Shown piece by piece: positions 23,801 to 34,386 of a stretch of 64,000 bases of DNA. The DNA is taken from positions 310,001-374,000 of the forward strand of contig CAWUHX010000086.1 of assembly GCA_963922205.1 (NCBI GenBank), given 5' to 3'. Every line of letters begins with the position of its first letter. Position 1 is the first letter of the stretch. Source of the DNA: Romanomermis culicivorax. Its lineage: Eukaryota > Nematoda > Enoplea > Mermithida > Mermithidae. Below the pieces are notes generated by a model that was not told the origin of the DNA, searched no databases, and worked only from the letters and a program-made list of their open reading frames with translations. The translations under genes were made by a program, and so were the position numbers.

Positions 23801-24208
23801 ATGCCGGTCGATTAAATGCGAAAAATCTTGAGTAAGTGGTTAAAATATACTTGTTATCATTGTGGTTAAAAATCAAATTTACATATTATTCAATTCAGAC
23901 GCATAGAAGAAGAATGCGAATCATTATTCGATAAGATTGGTAATGCGTCTCCGCCCAATTTCAACTCACAGGCGACAGTTTTGGTGGAATCACAATCGCA
24001 AACCACCGAAGCTCTAAATACAAAAAGGTAATCATGTAACAAATACGATCTGCACTTACATCTTTCAATAAACTTACATATTCAGACCTATTTTAATCAC
24101 ATTACCATTTTCTATTTAAGAGAGACTACAATTATAATTGATTCGCAAATTCCAACCTGCGATGAACTTGAAGACACGGATTTAATACCGGAAATGCGAC
24201 AAAAACCA
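20834..24208 (+). CDS. MULE-type DDE transposase with SWIM zinc finger
   Basis: Exons with matching phases: 20834-21059, 21148-21240, 21300-21715, 21813-22551, 22778-23157, 23215-23831, 23899-24027, 24121-24208. Exons 2-3 resemble the FLYWCH/GCM-like N-terminal DNA-binding region of MULEs (FLCDCFNWINDG). Exon 4 holds the first two catalytic Asp residues (VVLYDTTFELGEF, VIITDREFDF) and WRHLLDNV; exon 5 has the Glu region (NASESFNRVLKSW). The SWIM finger is in exon 6 (CGCGDKACAH, pattern CxCx4CxH). Then comes an acidic linker in which TATC, coded ACAGCTACTTGT, recurs four times. MULE transposases cut and paste DNA at long inverted ends. Odd: an in-frame TGA at 22182-22184 between conserved blocks. 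An ATG at 20798 is possible; 20834 follows the octamer and starts an acidic N-terminus. Exon 8 is in phase with the PHD/peptidase exon, so this may be one polyprotein gene. Confidence 0.85.
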
Positions 24209-24269
24209 GTAATATTTAATTTATTTTAGATTTATTTTTTAGTTGAACTAATTTAATTTTTGCATTCAG

Positions 24270-26872
24270 ATGGACTTATCAACGCTAATTACTAACAACC
24301 TCTCGAATTTAGAACCCGAAGAGGATGAGGAAATAATAGACCGCCTTAGCGATGTCGACGACGATGCTTTATTGAACATATCATTAAAATCGAAAGATGC
24401 GAAGCCGACATTCTGCGAATGTCAAGTCGATAAAACTGTCAATCGCATGCTTGAATGCGATGCCCAAGTTGCCGAAAATTGCTGAATGTGGTACCATCCC
24501 CACTGCGAAAATATTTCCGATGTTTATTTTTCGCTTAAAAATAATCGAAGAAAACCCGAAAACAAATTTTATTGGGAATGCGCGCACTGCTTCGTTATTC
24601 ATTACTTCTGAAATTCGCCGACTGTGCAAAAATATCAACTTCAGAATACTTGTACAATCGATCCTGGCCTTACAACTTTCTATATTAAGGCAAAGTTTTG
24701 TCAAAAATTCTTGCGACAGGTAATTTAAATGCTGTATTACATAACATTCATGAATTAATTTCATACTTTACAGCTACCCATCGAATTGTCAATGTTAAAA
24801 AAATCATTGACATTGGCACTTAAACATCAATTCGGGGAAGCTGCATTGGAGTGGGTGAATTACATACGCTACCAGAAGAATGCGGTAGAAGAAAAAAATA
24901 TAACCAAAGACGGCTCGGGCACAAAGATCGATTTATACGGTGCCACCCATGAGTTCTTCTTGAGCCATATCAGCACCATGTACACTCTACAACGCCGCAG
25001 CGAGTGTTCCGTAGCCAAATGCCCAATGCGGATTAACACCCAAGAAATAACCGGCTATGCACTGTAAGTCTTTTGTTGATTAATCTCTTGAGGTTTTTGA
25101 GATACTTGTTAAAAGTTCTTTCTTTTCAAAAAGTGTTTGCATACCCAATTCGAAGTGGAAAAATTGTTTTCCTACGTTTCTGAGTACGCCGGACATTTCT
25201 ATGACGATTTTAAAAATTTTAAAATTTTTAAAAAAATTTTAAAAAATCTAAAAAAAATTTAAAATTTTAAAATTTTGATTTTAACGTGTTCCCCATACCC
25301 TGTTGGGTATGTCGAACAATTTGGCAAACTATTTTCGACATTTTTGAGTCTGAAATTTAGGTGATCCGTGGGAATATGATCCGGGTTTTAGACATGCACA
25401 TCTAAAACCCGGATCACTCGGCCACTGATCACTCAATTTTTGAAGTGAAAAATTGTGTTCTGGGTTCGGGAAACATGTTTTCCTACGTTTCTGAGTACGG
25501 CGGACATTTCTATGGCGATTTTAAAAAATTTTAAAATTTTTTAAAAAATTTTGAAAAATTTGAAAAAATTTTAAAATTATAAAATTTTGATTTTAACGTG
25601 TTCCCCATACCCTGTTGGGTATGTCGAACAAGTTGGCAAACTTTTTTCGACATTTTTGAGTCTGAAATTTAGGTGATCCGTGAGAATATGATCCGGGTTT
25701 TAGACATGCACGTCTAAAACCTGGATCACTCAGCCACGGATCACTCAATTTTTGAAGTGAAAAATTGTGTTCTGGGTTCAGGAAACTTGTTTTCCTACGT
25801 TTCTGAGTACGCCGGACATTTCTATGACGATTTTAAAAAATTTTAAAATTTTTTAAAAAATTTTAAAAAATTTAAAATTTCAAAATTTAGATTTTAACGT
25901 GTTCCCCAGACCCTGTTGAGTATGTCGAACAAGTTGGCAAACTTTTTTCGACATTTTTGAGTCAGAAATTTAGGTGATCCGTGAGAATATGATCCGGGTT
26001 TTAGACATGCACGTCTAAAACCTGGATCACTCGGCCATGGATCACTCAATTTTTGAAGTGAAAAATTGTGTTCTGGGTTGGGAAACTTGTTTTCCTACGT
26101 TTCTGAGTACGCCGGACATTTCTATGACGATTTTAAAAAATTTTAAAATTTTTTTAAAAATTTTAAAAAACTTAAAAAAATTTTAAAATTTCAAAATTTT
26201 GATTTTAACGTGTTCCCCAGACCCTGTTGGGTATGTTGAACAAGTCGGCCAACTATTTTCGAAATTTTTGAGTCTGAAATTTAGGTGATCCGTACCGAGC
26301 CGATACGGATCACTCTGTTTTAAAGTGAAAAGTTGCGTTTGAGGTTTGCGAAAATTGTTTTTCCCCGTTAGGGAGTAAAGGACTTTACCGTTTATGTTAT
26401 AGTACCAAAAAAGATAAAACGATCGAGAATTTGGCGAATAAACATCTTCGCAAAAATAAGCAAATTTGTGGACAAAGACATGATAACGGGTCGACAAAAT
26501 GTCCGGGTATACGAACTTTTTTTGCGCCTACCTTTACGATGCAACAGCTACTCATGTTGCCCCCAATTTATTTGTGCAAGGCATCATTCAATGACGTTTT
26601 TGCATTGCCGACGGAGTTGACATTTAATCGATGATGGTAAAAACAAACTGGAGTTGTGTTTTGTTTTTTTCAACTCTACATTTTTCAGATATCATCTGTT
26701 GTCGGTTATCGTTTATAACTCCAACCACTTCGCATGCATCGTCCTTCGACCGGGGACTTCATCAAAAGAATATTTCCTTTGCGACGATTTGCAGGAAAAA
26801 ATGGTACGAGTAGCAGAAGGTAGTGGAAACGGGCATGTTTTACAACATGCCTTGTATTTTCTAGATTGTTAA
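24270..26872 (+). CDS. PHD finger plus USP-like cysteine peptidase exons
   Basis: Exons 24270-24719, 24774-25063, 26403-26615 and 26689-26872 join in phase. The first gives an acidic stretch and then a PHD-like Cys/His array: CEC, LECD, NC, a stop codon, MWYHPHC and WECAHC. Next come a peptidase Cys box (NTCTIDPGLTTF), two CxnC pairs of a zinc finger (CSVAKC; CGQRHDNGSTKC) and the His box (YNSNHFACIVL), ending in a stop at 26870-26872. This order is that of USP/C19-type deubiquitinases. The gene is in phase with the transposase exon at 24121-24208, so it is probably its C-terminal part. Two TGA codons (24483-24485, 24609-24611) interrupt the first exon. The PHD spacing C-x4-H holds only if the first is counted as one residue. 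The weak donor at 26615 (GA|GTTGAC) is the least certain joint. Activity is unknown. Confidence 0.7.
25130..26330 (+). repeat. About 310-bp tandem repeat filling the peptidase intron
   Basis: Roughly four units lie within the intron 25064-26402. Palindromes CCGGGTTTTAGAC / GTCTAAAACCCGG (variants) are centred at 25381-25412, 25693-25724 and 25994-26025, giving spacings of 312 and 301. Each unit includes CGTTTCTGAGTACGCCGGAC, an A/T run, TTTTAACGTGTTCCCC and GGTGATCCGTG. It is the reverse complement of the array at 9170-10010, so both arrays read the same way relative to the gene that contains them. Confidence 0.88.
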
Positions 26873-27430
26873 ATATTTTTAATTTTTTTTGTTAATTTTT
26901 CTCTCTTTTTGTTGTGTTTTATTTACTGGTTTTACCTCGTGCAATTTTTTAAAATTTTATCTCGCTTGTTATTGTTCGTTTAAGTTTTATCGCTTTATAA
27001 ATTTTATCTCGTTTGTTACTGACTGTTCAAATTATATCGTTATTGTTCATTTAAATTTTATCGCTTTATAAATTTTATCTCGTCTGTTATTGATTGTTAA
27101 AATTCTATTGCTTTATAAATTTTATGCATACTGTAAATAATTGTTAAATTGTTATTGTATTTGTGATTGTTTGTATAGTATCTCCGTATACATTTTTCCG
27201 TTTTTTTATTTTTTTATTTTTTTTCGTTTTTCTTTTTTTTAGTTTTTTTTGTTTTTTCAAGTACCTGTTTTTATTTTTTTTATGGTTTTTTTCTACTTTT
27301 TTAGGTTTATCCTTTTTTTGTTTATTGGTTATTCTTTTTTTTGTTGTTTTCTTTTTTTCTGTTACTGTACATAGTTGTTTGCTTAAATGTAAATAAAATT
27401 TGGTACATAATTGGTACATAACAGGAATCC
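26873..27430. other. T-rich spacer after the peptidase gene
   Basis: Runs of TTTATCGCTTTATAAATTTT repeat four times (26940-27130), then a near-pure T/C tract at 27190-27360. This is probably 3' UTR and spacer. Open frames on either strand here come from low complexity. Confidence 0.5.
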
Positions 27431-28725
27431 TGTGATTGATTGAAAAATAGATGATCCCTCTCTATACGAACTTGTTTTATGAGGTTTCTGACTACATGCA
27501 TTAATTCTCTTCCAACCCATAGTTTTTATGTTTCATACAAAAACACCGATATATAAAAAAGTTCGAATTAAGTACGAATGTGTGGTCTAACGGCAGATTA
27601 ACAGATTTAAACTGCCGCTAGAGCGCATTTTTATACTTTTTTTCAACCTGAATTATTGAAAAAATTTTTTGGTTATTTTACATTTGAATTACCATTTTAT
27701 TGAAAAAAACAAAAATAGAACAGGCTAAACATTATATCAATGATTTAACAACTGTTCTATCATACCAGCTAAATAGTAATTATGTATATATTTTCAACTT
27801 TCCTTATAAAACATAAAAGTGACAGGTTGCAAATGTATTCCAGCATTGACAACAGAATGTATCGATCTGGTGACTGCACTTGCTTACTTTTGATGTGGTT
27901 TTAGACACAGGTTAAAAATTCGCGCCAACCCGTCAATTTGATGTTCCTACAATTTCCTCATGTTTATATACATATGCCAATATTGGCTCATTAGGATTTG
28001 ATTAACCAAAAAGGACTAAATCGATGACTTAACAACTGTTCTATCAAAGTGTACTTCATCGATTATGGAATTATGGAACCTTGAGGTTATTCAATCCTTT
28101 TACAGTTCAAGTTGCACATCCTCAAAACCCATTCATGATTGCTCATAAAAACTATTTACATGGCGCCAGATCAAAATGTACTGATCTGGTGACTCCACTT
28201 GCCTACTTTTGATGTGGTTTTAGACACACGTTAAAAATTCGCGCCAACCCGTCAATTTGATGTTTCTACAGTTTCATCAAATTTATATACGTGTGCCAAT
28301 ATGGGTTCATTAGGATTTGAACAAACCAGAAAGGCAAAAACTTAATTGATGAATTAACGACTGTTCTATCAAAATTTATTTTGTCGATTACGGCAATATT
28401 GAACCTTGAGGTTGTTCAATCCTTTTGCAGTTTAAGTTAAACATAGACATATAGAAAGTATATACACGGATCCAGATCCGTAAACTTTTTTTTATTCAAA
28501 CCTAGGTGCAGTTTAAGATGATACAAATTCAAATATTCTATTTACGGGAATAAAAATCATTGACTAAACTACCCATATCTGAATTAGCCTTTCACATTTT
28601 CTCCTAAATTTTTTATACACAAATATATGTAAAGTCATGGAATCAATAACTTACCTGTTACCTTCCACAATGCACTCACCCAGAAAACTATGCCGACTCT
28701 TGATTGCATAATAAAGCACAATAAA
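27431..28725. repeat. Right subterminal repeats, inner part
   Basis: Two tandem copies of a 320-bp unit start near 27850 and 28170. Each contains GATCTGGTGACT, CTTTTGATGTGGTTTTAGAC, CGCGCCAACCCGTCAATTTG and an AACTGTTCTATCA-like block. The unit corresponds in inverted sense to left repeats carrying CTACGGGTTGG and GATAGAACAGTAGTTAAG. The retrotransposon interrupts the region at 28726. Confidence 0.7.
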
Positions 28726-28729
28726 TGGC

Positions 28730-29626
28730 TGTAACGTACCTGCTAAAGCAGTACTGTAAATATGTAGCATACTGTATGTAATAGACATTTATTAAATATT
28801 ATTAATTTTCACATTTTATCGTCTCAAGGATGTCTGGGATTCACACCCAAACATTCCTACAAAATTACGTGAAGTACTTTATTTTGATCCGTTCACACCC
28901 CGGTAGCCCAATTAAGATGCCCTAATTAATTTGCACAAACGGCAGCTGTTCCCCTAGAACCCACACTAAACTACACATTCCACAGCTACCGTAATCCCCA
29001 GTAAAAATCGTAAACAACACCTGCACACAGGAAAATGCGTAGAAGCCCCGCCGTACAGTAGTCTCAAGTGTAACGGTAGCGGCGACCCCACAAAACATGT
29101 GTATACAGAGAAACCGATACAGGAAGCATGCACAGAAGCACAAAGGTGTGGCCAATCCCACCGTAGAAAGCAAGTGAAGCACAGAAAGCATACGGTACCA
29201 GAAAAGCGTTAGAGAGGCGTAACTAAGTAAGCATAAAAAGCGTAGCAGGAAATGACGATTGGCGGAAGGAGATGGACAGAAGCTCGACCTCCCGCGACGC
29301 CCAGGGAGCGGCCAGAATCGCCGTATAAAAGAAGAAGCAAAGCGTGATTTGATCATTCTTATTCTTGTGGTTTTACGTTTTTGACTTCCGCGCTCGTCCC
29401 GTCCTTTTTATACATTTGCAAGCAGCCGACTATTCGAAAGCAACTTAAACCGAGGCCCCCGTTTGTATTGTAAATCGAAACGCGTTTTATTGTCGACGTT
29501 CAAGCGACCGTCGATTACCCGTTGTTTATTGTAACCGTTCGCCCGCGCCCCCGTCCCGTTATTTGTCCCCGCCGTATCGACCAATTGGTTAGAAGTAAAG
29601 CACCTCACACAAATCTGGTCGTTACA
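28730..29626 (+). repeat. 5' LTR
   Basis: 897 bases, near-identical to the LTR at 37114. Ends TGTAAC / GTTACA. The copy contains AGAATCGCCGTATAAAAG (3' LTR has TTTAAAAG), a possible TATA element. An antisense open frame of 144 codons exists in both copies but shows no sign of being a gene. A possible primer-binding site (TGGTGACCG) starts at 29632, six bases after the LTR; I cannot assign its tRNA. Confidence 0.95.
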
Positions 29627-29869
29627 TATTTTGGTGACCGTACCGTTACGTTAACCACTGGAACTCCCTGCCCCCAATTAGGTGTACTCTTATCCAGGCA
29701 TTTAGAAGCATTAGATAATACAGTAGTAATCATTTCCTACAGTAAGACAGTATTCATAGAAAGCAAACTGGAAATCCCCTCCAACGAGACATTAAGCGAT
29801 ACATTTAAACGAATACAGCGTGAAGCAAAAATTGAAGCATTTAAGCAGAAATCCCTTCGTAAACCAAGA

Positions 29870-31459
29870 ATGACCCACCAAATGCAAGATCATTTAGGAG
29901 AAATCGTTAGAGAACAGATAAACGATTTGTTTTCAGAACATTTTCGTACCCTACGCACACAATTGAATCAGAATACAGTAAACCCTACCCTAATAGACGA
30001 TCTAAGAACAGCAAACATTCGTAATAACATGGCAAACAATTTCTACGCGAAACCTACAGTATTCACGGGCGGCATGACCCAACATTTTGGTGAATGGAAC
30101 AAAAGATTAGAACAATTCATGGCACTCCAAGGCATGAAAGATACAGACGTACAGTTAAAGTTGGCATGTTTAGAGATTCATTTAGGAGGAGCCGCGTTAG
30201 CAAAATTCAAAAGCTTAGCCAATTCCGAAAACCCTCCCCACACATACGAGCAGTATAAAGTCGCATTACAGGCATTTTTCCCAAACAATTGAGATAATGA
30301 GCTACATCAACAATTCTTACGCGAAAGAAAGCAAAAGCGATCAGAAACAGTGACTGAATTCTTATTTGATCTAGAACATCTCGCAACCCTCGCCTACCCT
30401 AACTTTAACACAGACACACGAGAAATGATCATAAAACCCCTCTTTGTAGAAGGCATGCAAAACGAAATCAGGGAAGCAATTAAGTATAGAAGGTTCGCAA
30501 CTTTAAAAGAAATGTCAGACGAAGCAGCTTACATTGAACAGCAAATCCTTAGAAACGAGTTAAAATCTAATGTCCTTCCCTTCATACCCCCAAAACCCGA
30601 ACCCATCTTTTCCCTCACCAAAAACACAGACCAACAGGATCTTTTGCATCAGTTAGAACAACAAGTAAAAGATTTACAGTTGCAGATCAAACAAAAACCT
30701 CAACCCCCACAACAAAGTAGCTACAACAATTTCAGTAACAATACTTTCAGCAGGAATAATGCTTACAGGAACAATACCACCCTCAGGCAACCCACATGCT
30801 TCCAGTGTGGACAAATCGGACACGTAGCTCCTAATTGTAAATCAGTAGGCACCCGAAAATCATGTGAAATCTGTTTCTGTAATAATCACAGCACACGTGA
30901 TTGTAAAAGTCGATGCATCCACTGTTCCCAAACAGGACATAGATCAGATAACTGCCTTTCAAAACCCTACTCCAATTTTCAATGTTTCACATGCAAGCAG
31001 AGAGGTCATACAAGCAGGTATTGCCCAAATCAGCAGAGTCGTAATATTCAAAATTGCATTGAGTACAGGCAACCCCAACCCCTCATGGACATTGATGACC
31101 CCACATTTTACTCAAAATTACCCGCCATAACTAACGGCCCTCAGACTACTTTAGGAACTATCATGCCCAACACCCACTGCCGTAGTGACGAATACGTCCT
31201 TGATCTGGACGTACCCGATTGGTGCGCCATGTCACCACCCCCCACGCCTGAAGCTGCAAAACTCGAAAAATCGCCGCCCACCATCCCCGTAGGCTACAAG
31301 ATCCCCCGAAAGCAAGACACAACGCCGCCCACCGCCCCCGAAACCCCGTCGAAAACAGGCCGCAACTTGTTATCCCTTCTCCATGGCCTGACCCCCGAAC
31401 CCTACCAATTCCGCCCCCGCCAAACACTTCTACCGACCCCCATAAGTAAGCAAGTCTAA
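29870..31459 (+). pseudogene. gag: gag, interrupted by one stop codon
   Basis: The frame is open from inside the LTR; the first ATG after the LTR is at 29870. The first part is a capsid-like domain (FTGGMTQHFGEWNKRLEQFM) of the retrotransposon gag type. The second has four CCHC zinc knuckles (CFQCGQIGHVAPNC, CEICFCNNHSTRDC, CIHCSQTGHRSDNC, CFTCKQRGHTSRYC) for RNA binding, then a proline-rich tail. A TGA at 30290-30292 splits the two parts; the frame is the same on both sides. It forms virus-like particles in related elements. A GTAAG at 31446 and a TTTTACAG ending at 31495 could mark a small intron over the final stop; this is speculative. Confidence 0.85.
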
Positions 31460-31630
31460 ACCCCATCCCATAACTCAACTTTTAAAGTTTTACAGAATGT
31501 TCAGATTTCAAACCGGCCACCCCCCCAGCTCAAAATCACAAAACAACAACACCAAAAGCCCCAACACCAAACCAGCCACAACGAAAACATACAGTGCCCC
31601 GCCGCCTCCACTAAAACATTCTATTGGCTG

Positions 31631-33442
31631 ATGTTTTGTATTTTTGTTTGTATAATAATCCCCACATCGTGTAGTGCCCAATTTCAGATGTGTGGAACTT
31701 CATTGAGCGGTCACTCAGTCAGCATACCAAAACTTGTATCATGCATGCCCCCTTCCACAGTAGACGAACCCGTACAAACATTCGGAAAAATCTATATCCC
31801 CTCCACTAAGCCCCACATTACAGATGCATACAAATGCAGTGTTCGCAAACGCAAAATTTGTACTAATACAGGATTTTTTGGATCAAAAGGTATTGTCTTC
31901 AACCAAACCCAAATGCAAAATCTAACCCCACATATTTGTAAGGCAATCGTTATAGACAAGGAACACAACGGTCAAAAATTATACGAAACCCAACCAGGAT
32001 TTTGGTCAACAAATAACTCCCTAAGCGTAGAATACACATGGTGTTGTACAGACCATTGTACCTCGGTCACTAACATCATAGAAATAGGACAAATAGCATC
32101 TTGGAATGGAAAATCTATGACAGGTACATTAGGCGACCTAGGGTCATGCAAACCGACATCAGGTCATTGTGTCACAGCCGACGGATCCATTATCTGGAAC
32201 GAAACAGCATTTGAAAACTTATGCCCCTTCGAATACAAAAATACACATCCCATAAAACTCACGCCAACCCACATGATAATAGAAGAGCTACAAGGTGCAT
32301 TTTCGGTTGAAAACACACTCTTTTCAAACCCCAATTGCCCAGAAATCCAAGACAGCATTCTAACCGAACAAGGCATTATTGTCCAATTAGACAAAAGCAC
32401 CCCACATCGTAAGGCATTTTTAACCCCAAAAACCAACAAAACTTATACTACACTATACAATTTTGATGATTTTGAACCCATTAATGCGAAACTAAACTAT
32501 CTAGCAGACAAAATACAGGAATTCGAAATTCAAAATTTCAAAAACGTATGGAGTGAATTATGCAGACAGGCGCAGCGTCACCTTGATCTCGTATGGCAAA
32601 TTTTACGTCTTGATGCAACCCTTGGAGCGCGTGCATTCCTACAGCGAACGGACATCATAGCAGAATTCACAGGAGAAGCCCTCACAGTCTGGCCCTGCAA
32701 GCAGGTAAACGCATCCAAAGTCTTTTACAACCATAAAATCAACCAAACATGCTACAAACTTTTGCCCATTCTCGTAGGAACTGAACTCATGTTTTCAAAT
32801 CCAGGTGGCAACGATTTGACCCCTTTCTCACAAACCGTTGACTGCCATCACATGCATGTAGCCCTTTACAAACAGAATAATACATGGGTAAGTGAAACAG
32901 GATCCCCGCATGTCACAAATTTACCTTTAGAAATCGTCTGGAACCAAAATTTCTCCCTTTTTCATTTTAACACACCTGCCATTTATCATGATCATTTTGC
33001 AACTATTTCAACCAACTTACTCTTTTTGAAACAATACATTTACAAAACTCACACACTCGAAAACATTGTCAAAAAACTCGTCAATTACACCGCCCAAATG
33101 TCTCTCAATTCCGATACAGTTTACAACATGATCTCAGGCACTGGCCATGCACTCGGAAATACACTCTCTGGCGCCGGTCAAGGCATAGAACATGTAATAA
33201 CCGGTACCACCCAAAGTCTCACAGACGGATTGAACAATTTACTCAAAGGACCCCTGCAAATCATTATCAATCTCGCCGTTATTACTGTAGTTATTGCGGG
33301 CGTCTTTTATCGTTTCTCGTTCTTCGAAAATATTTCCCCTCTCCAAAGCATCATGCCACAAACGAACATGCATACGAAATACCATCAAACAACAGACATT
33401 TACATGAGACCATTCCCCCATCATTCAGTCATGCTCTCTTAG
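31631..33442 (+). CDS. Envelope-like glycoprotein between gag and pol
   Basis: An intact frame of 603 residues. It starts with a short hydrophobic segment (residues 1 to about 17) that fits a signal peptide. A Cys-rich ectodomain with many N-x-S/T sites follows, then a hydrophobic helix at about 545-565 and a short tail. This is the architecture of a viral class membrane glycoprotein. The Cys/Gly/Trp spacing in the first third recalls glycoproteins of arthropod negative-strand RNA viruses of the chuvirus type, which other retroelements have captured; this is memory-based and needs a search. Its frame equals that of gag, and its 3' end overlaps the upstream-open part of the protease frame (-1). 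The position before pol is unusual: envelope genes normally follow pol. Confidence 0.75.
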   Translation: MFCIFVCIIIPTSCSAQFQMCGTSLSGHSVSIPKLVSCMPPSTVDEPVQTFGKIYIPSTKPHITDAYKCSVRKRKICTNTGFFGSKGIVFNQTQMQNLTPHICKAIVIDKEHNGQKLYETQPGFWSTNNSLSVEYTWCCTDHCTSVTNIIEIGQIASWNGKSMTGTLGDLGSCKPTSGHCVTADGSIIWNETAFENLCPFEYKNTHPIKLTPTHMIIEELQGAFSVENTLFSNPNCPEIQDSILTEQGIIVQLDKSTPHRKAFLTPKTNKTYTTLYNFDDFEPINAKLNYLADKIQEFEIQNFKNVWSELCRQAQRHLDLVWQILRLDATLGARAFLQRTDIIAEFTGEALTVWPCKQVNASKVFYNHKINQTCYKLLPILVGTELMFSNPGGNDLTPFSQTVDCHHMHVALYKQNNTWVSETGSPHVTNLPLEIVWNQNFSLFHFNTPAIYHDHFATISTNLLFLKQYIYKTHTLENIVKKLVNYTAQMSLNSDTVYNMISGTGHALGNTLSGAGQGIEHVITGTTQSLTDGLNNLLKGPLQIIINLAVITVVIAGVFYRFSFFENISPLQSIMPQTNMHTKYHQTTDIYMRPFPHHSVMLS

Positions 33443-34386
33443 AATTAGCTAATCGTCGTGGGGCACAAACACAGCAGAAATACGTCCTTGTCGATATTGA
33501 TACCCCCCGAACTCCTGCAATCGAACTCATTAATCAAATTCACCAATCTGCATCAAATAAGCCACCCCAAAACATACCTGAGAAACATACCCCTCACATT
33601 CCAATCACACTTAACAGCAAATTAATGACAAAAGGCATGATTGACACTGGTGCAGTCTACTCCCTCATTGATTCCCGAGTCGCCCAACTTTTACAATTAG
33701 ACATGAAACCCCCGCTAGTCCAAGCAAAAGCAGCAAATAATCTCCCGATTCACTTTGTAGGGACCACTTTTGTCACAGTGACAGCCCAAACAATCCAGGA
33801 AACAATCATGGTCCATGTCCAAAAAGATTGCACAGCAGACATCCTTCTAGGCAAAAACTTTCTCAGTCGATTTTCGGAATACACTATCAACAATCAAAAA
33901 TCACAGGTCAAATTTGGCAATGTTATACTACCCTGTGATGGCCTAGAATATAGCCCTCTTTCAACTCGTGGTGGAACTTATTTGGACAAGAAATTGGAAT
34001 TACCACCCCGTACAGTAACCGAATTTACTGTCCCCTTGCCCAAATTGTACTTACAGGTCAAACAGCTTGAATTCACCCCGAAACCCAAACAGAACTCTAA
34101 AGTCCATTTCGCAGCTTGTATATCTGAGAATCAAAACAGTCACATACCCATATCGGTCCTAAACACACAAGAAACAGCCCAAATTCTTTACCCTGGAACA
34201 TGCATTGGTACAGTCTCCTGTTACATTCCAAAACAAAATGCTCCCGCTAACGTGACCCCCTCCACGCAAAACCAGCCCAACCGTTTTGATACATTCACAT
34301 GGTTAAAAGAACATGTCAATTTAACCTCCAGTGACCTCACAGAAACCGAGAAAATGCAACTCCTACGCGCCCTATCGAAGTACTAA
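33421..34386 (+). CDS. Retroviral-type aspartic protease
   Basis: The protease active site is MIDTGAVYSL and the flap partner ILLGKNF lies about 70 residues later. The frame is open upstream to about 33190, overlapping the envelope-like gene in the -1 frame, with no obvious ATG before 33625. A frameshift from envelope or translation from a spliced RNA are both possible. It ends at TAA 34384-34386, after which the homologous pol frame continues at +1. In relatives the protease cuts Gag and Pol. Confidence 0.8.
   Translation, partial: SFSHALLELANRRGAQTQQKYVLVDIDTPRTPAIELINQIHQSASNKPPQNIPEKHTPHIPITLNSKLMTKGMIDTGAVYSLIDSRVAQLLQLDMKPPLVQAKAANNLPIHFVGTTFVTVTAQTIQETIMVHVQKDCTADILLGKNFLSRFSEYTINNQKSQVKFGNVILPCDGLEYSPLSTRGGTYLDKKLELPPRTVTEFTVPLPKLYLQVKQLEFTPKPKQNSKVHFAACISENQNSHIPISVLNTQETAQILYPGTCIGTVSCYIPKQNAPANVTPSTQNQPNRFDTFTWLKEHVNLTSSDLTETEKMQLLRALSKY

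Noticed and set aside
24483-24485. Selenocysteine at the PHD TGA
   Set aside because: No SECIS-like hairpin was evident to me downstream, three TGAs occur in unrelated positions, and CGA decay explains all.
27144-27419. Lys-rich frame on the - strand and its Phe-rich mirror on the + strand
   Set aside because: Arises from a near-pure T/C tract.
28922-29356. Antisense 144-codon open frame in the 5' LTR, also in the 3' LTR (37306-37740)
   Set aside because: Present in both only because LTRs are copies; low-complexity Cys/Leu/Phe-rich product and no gene signals.
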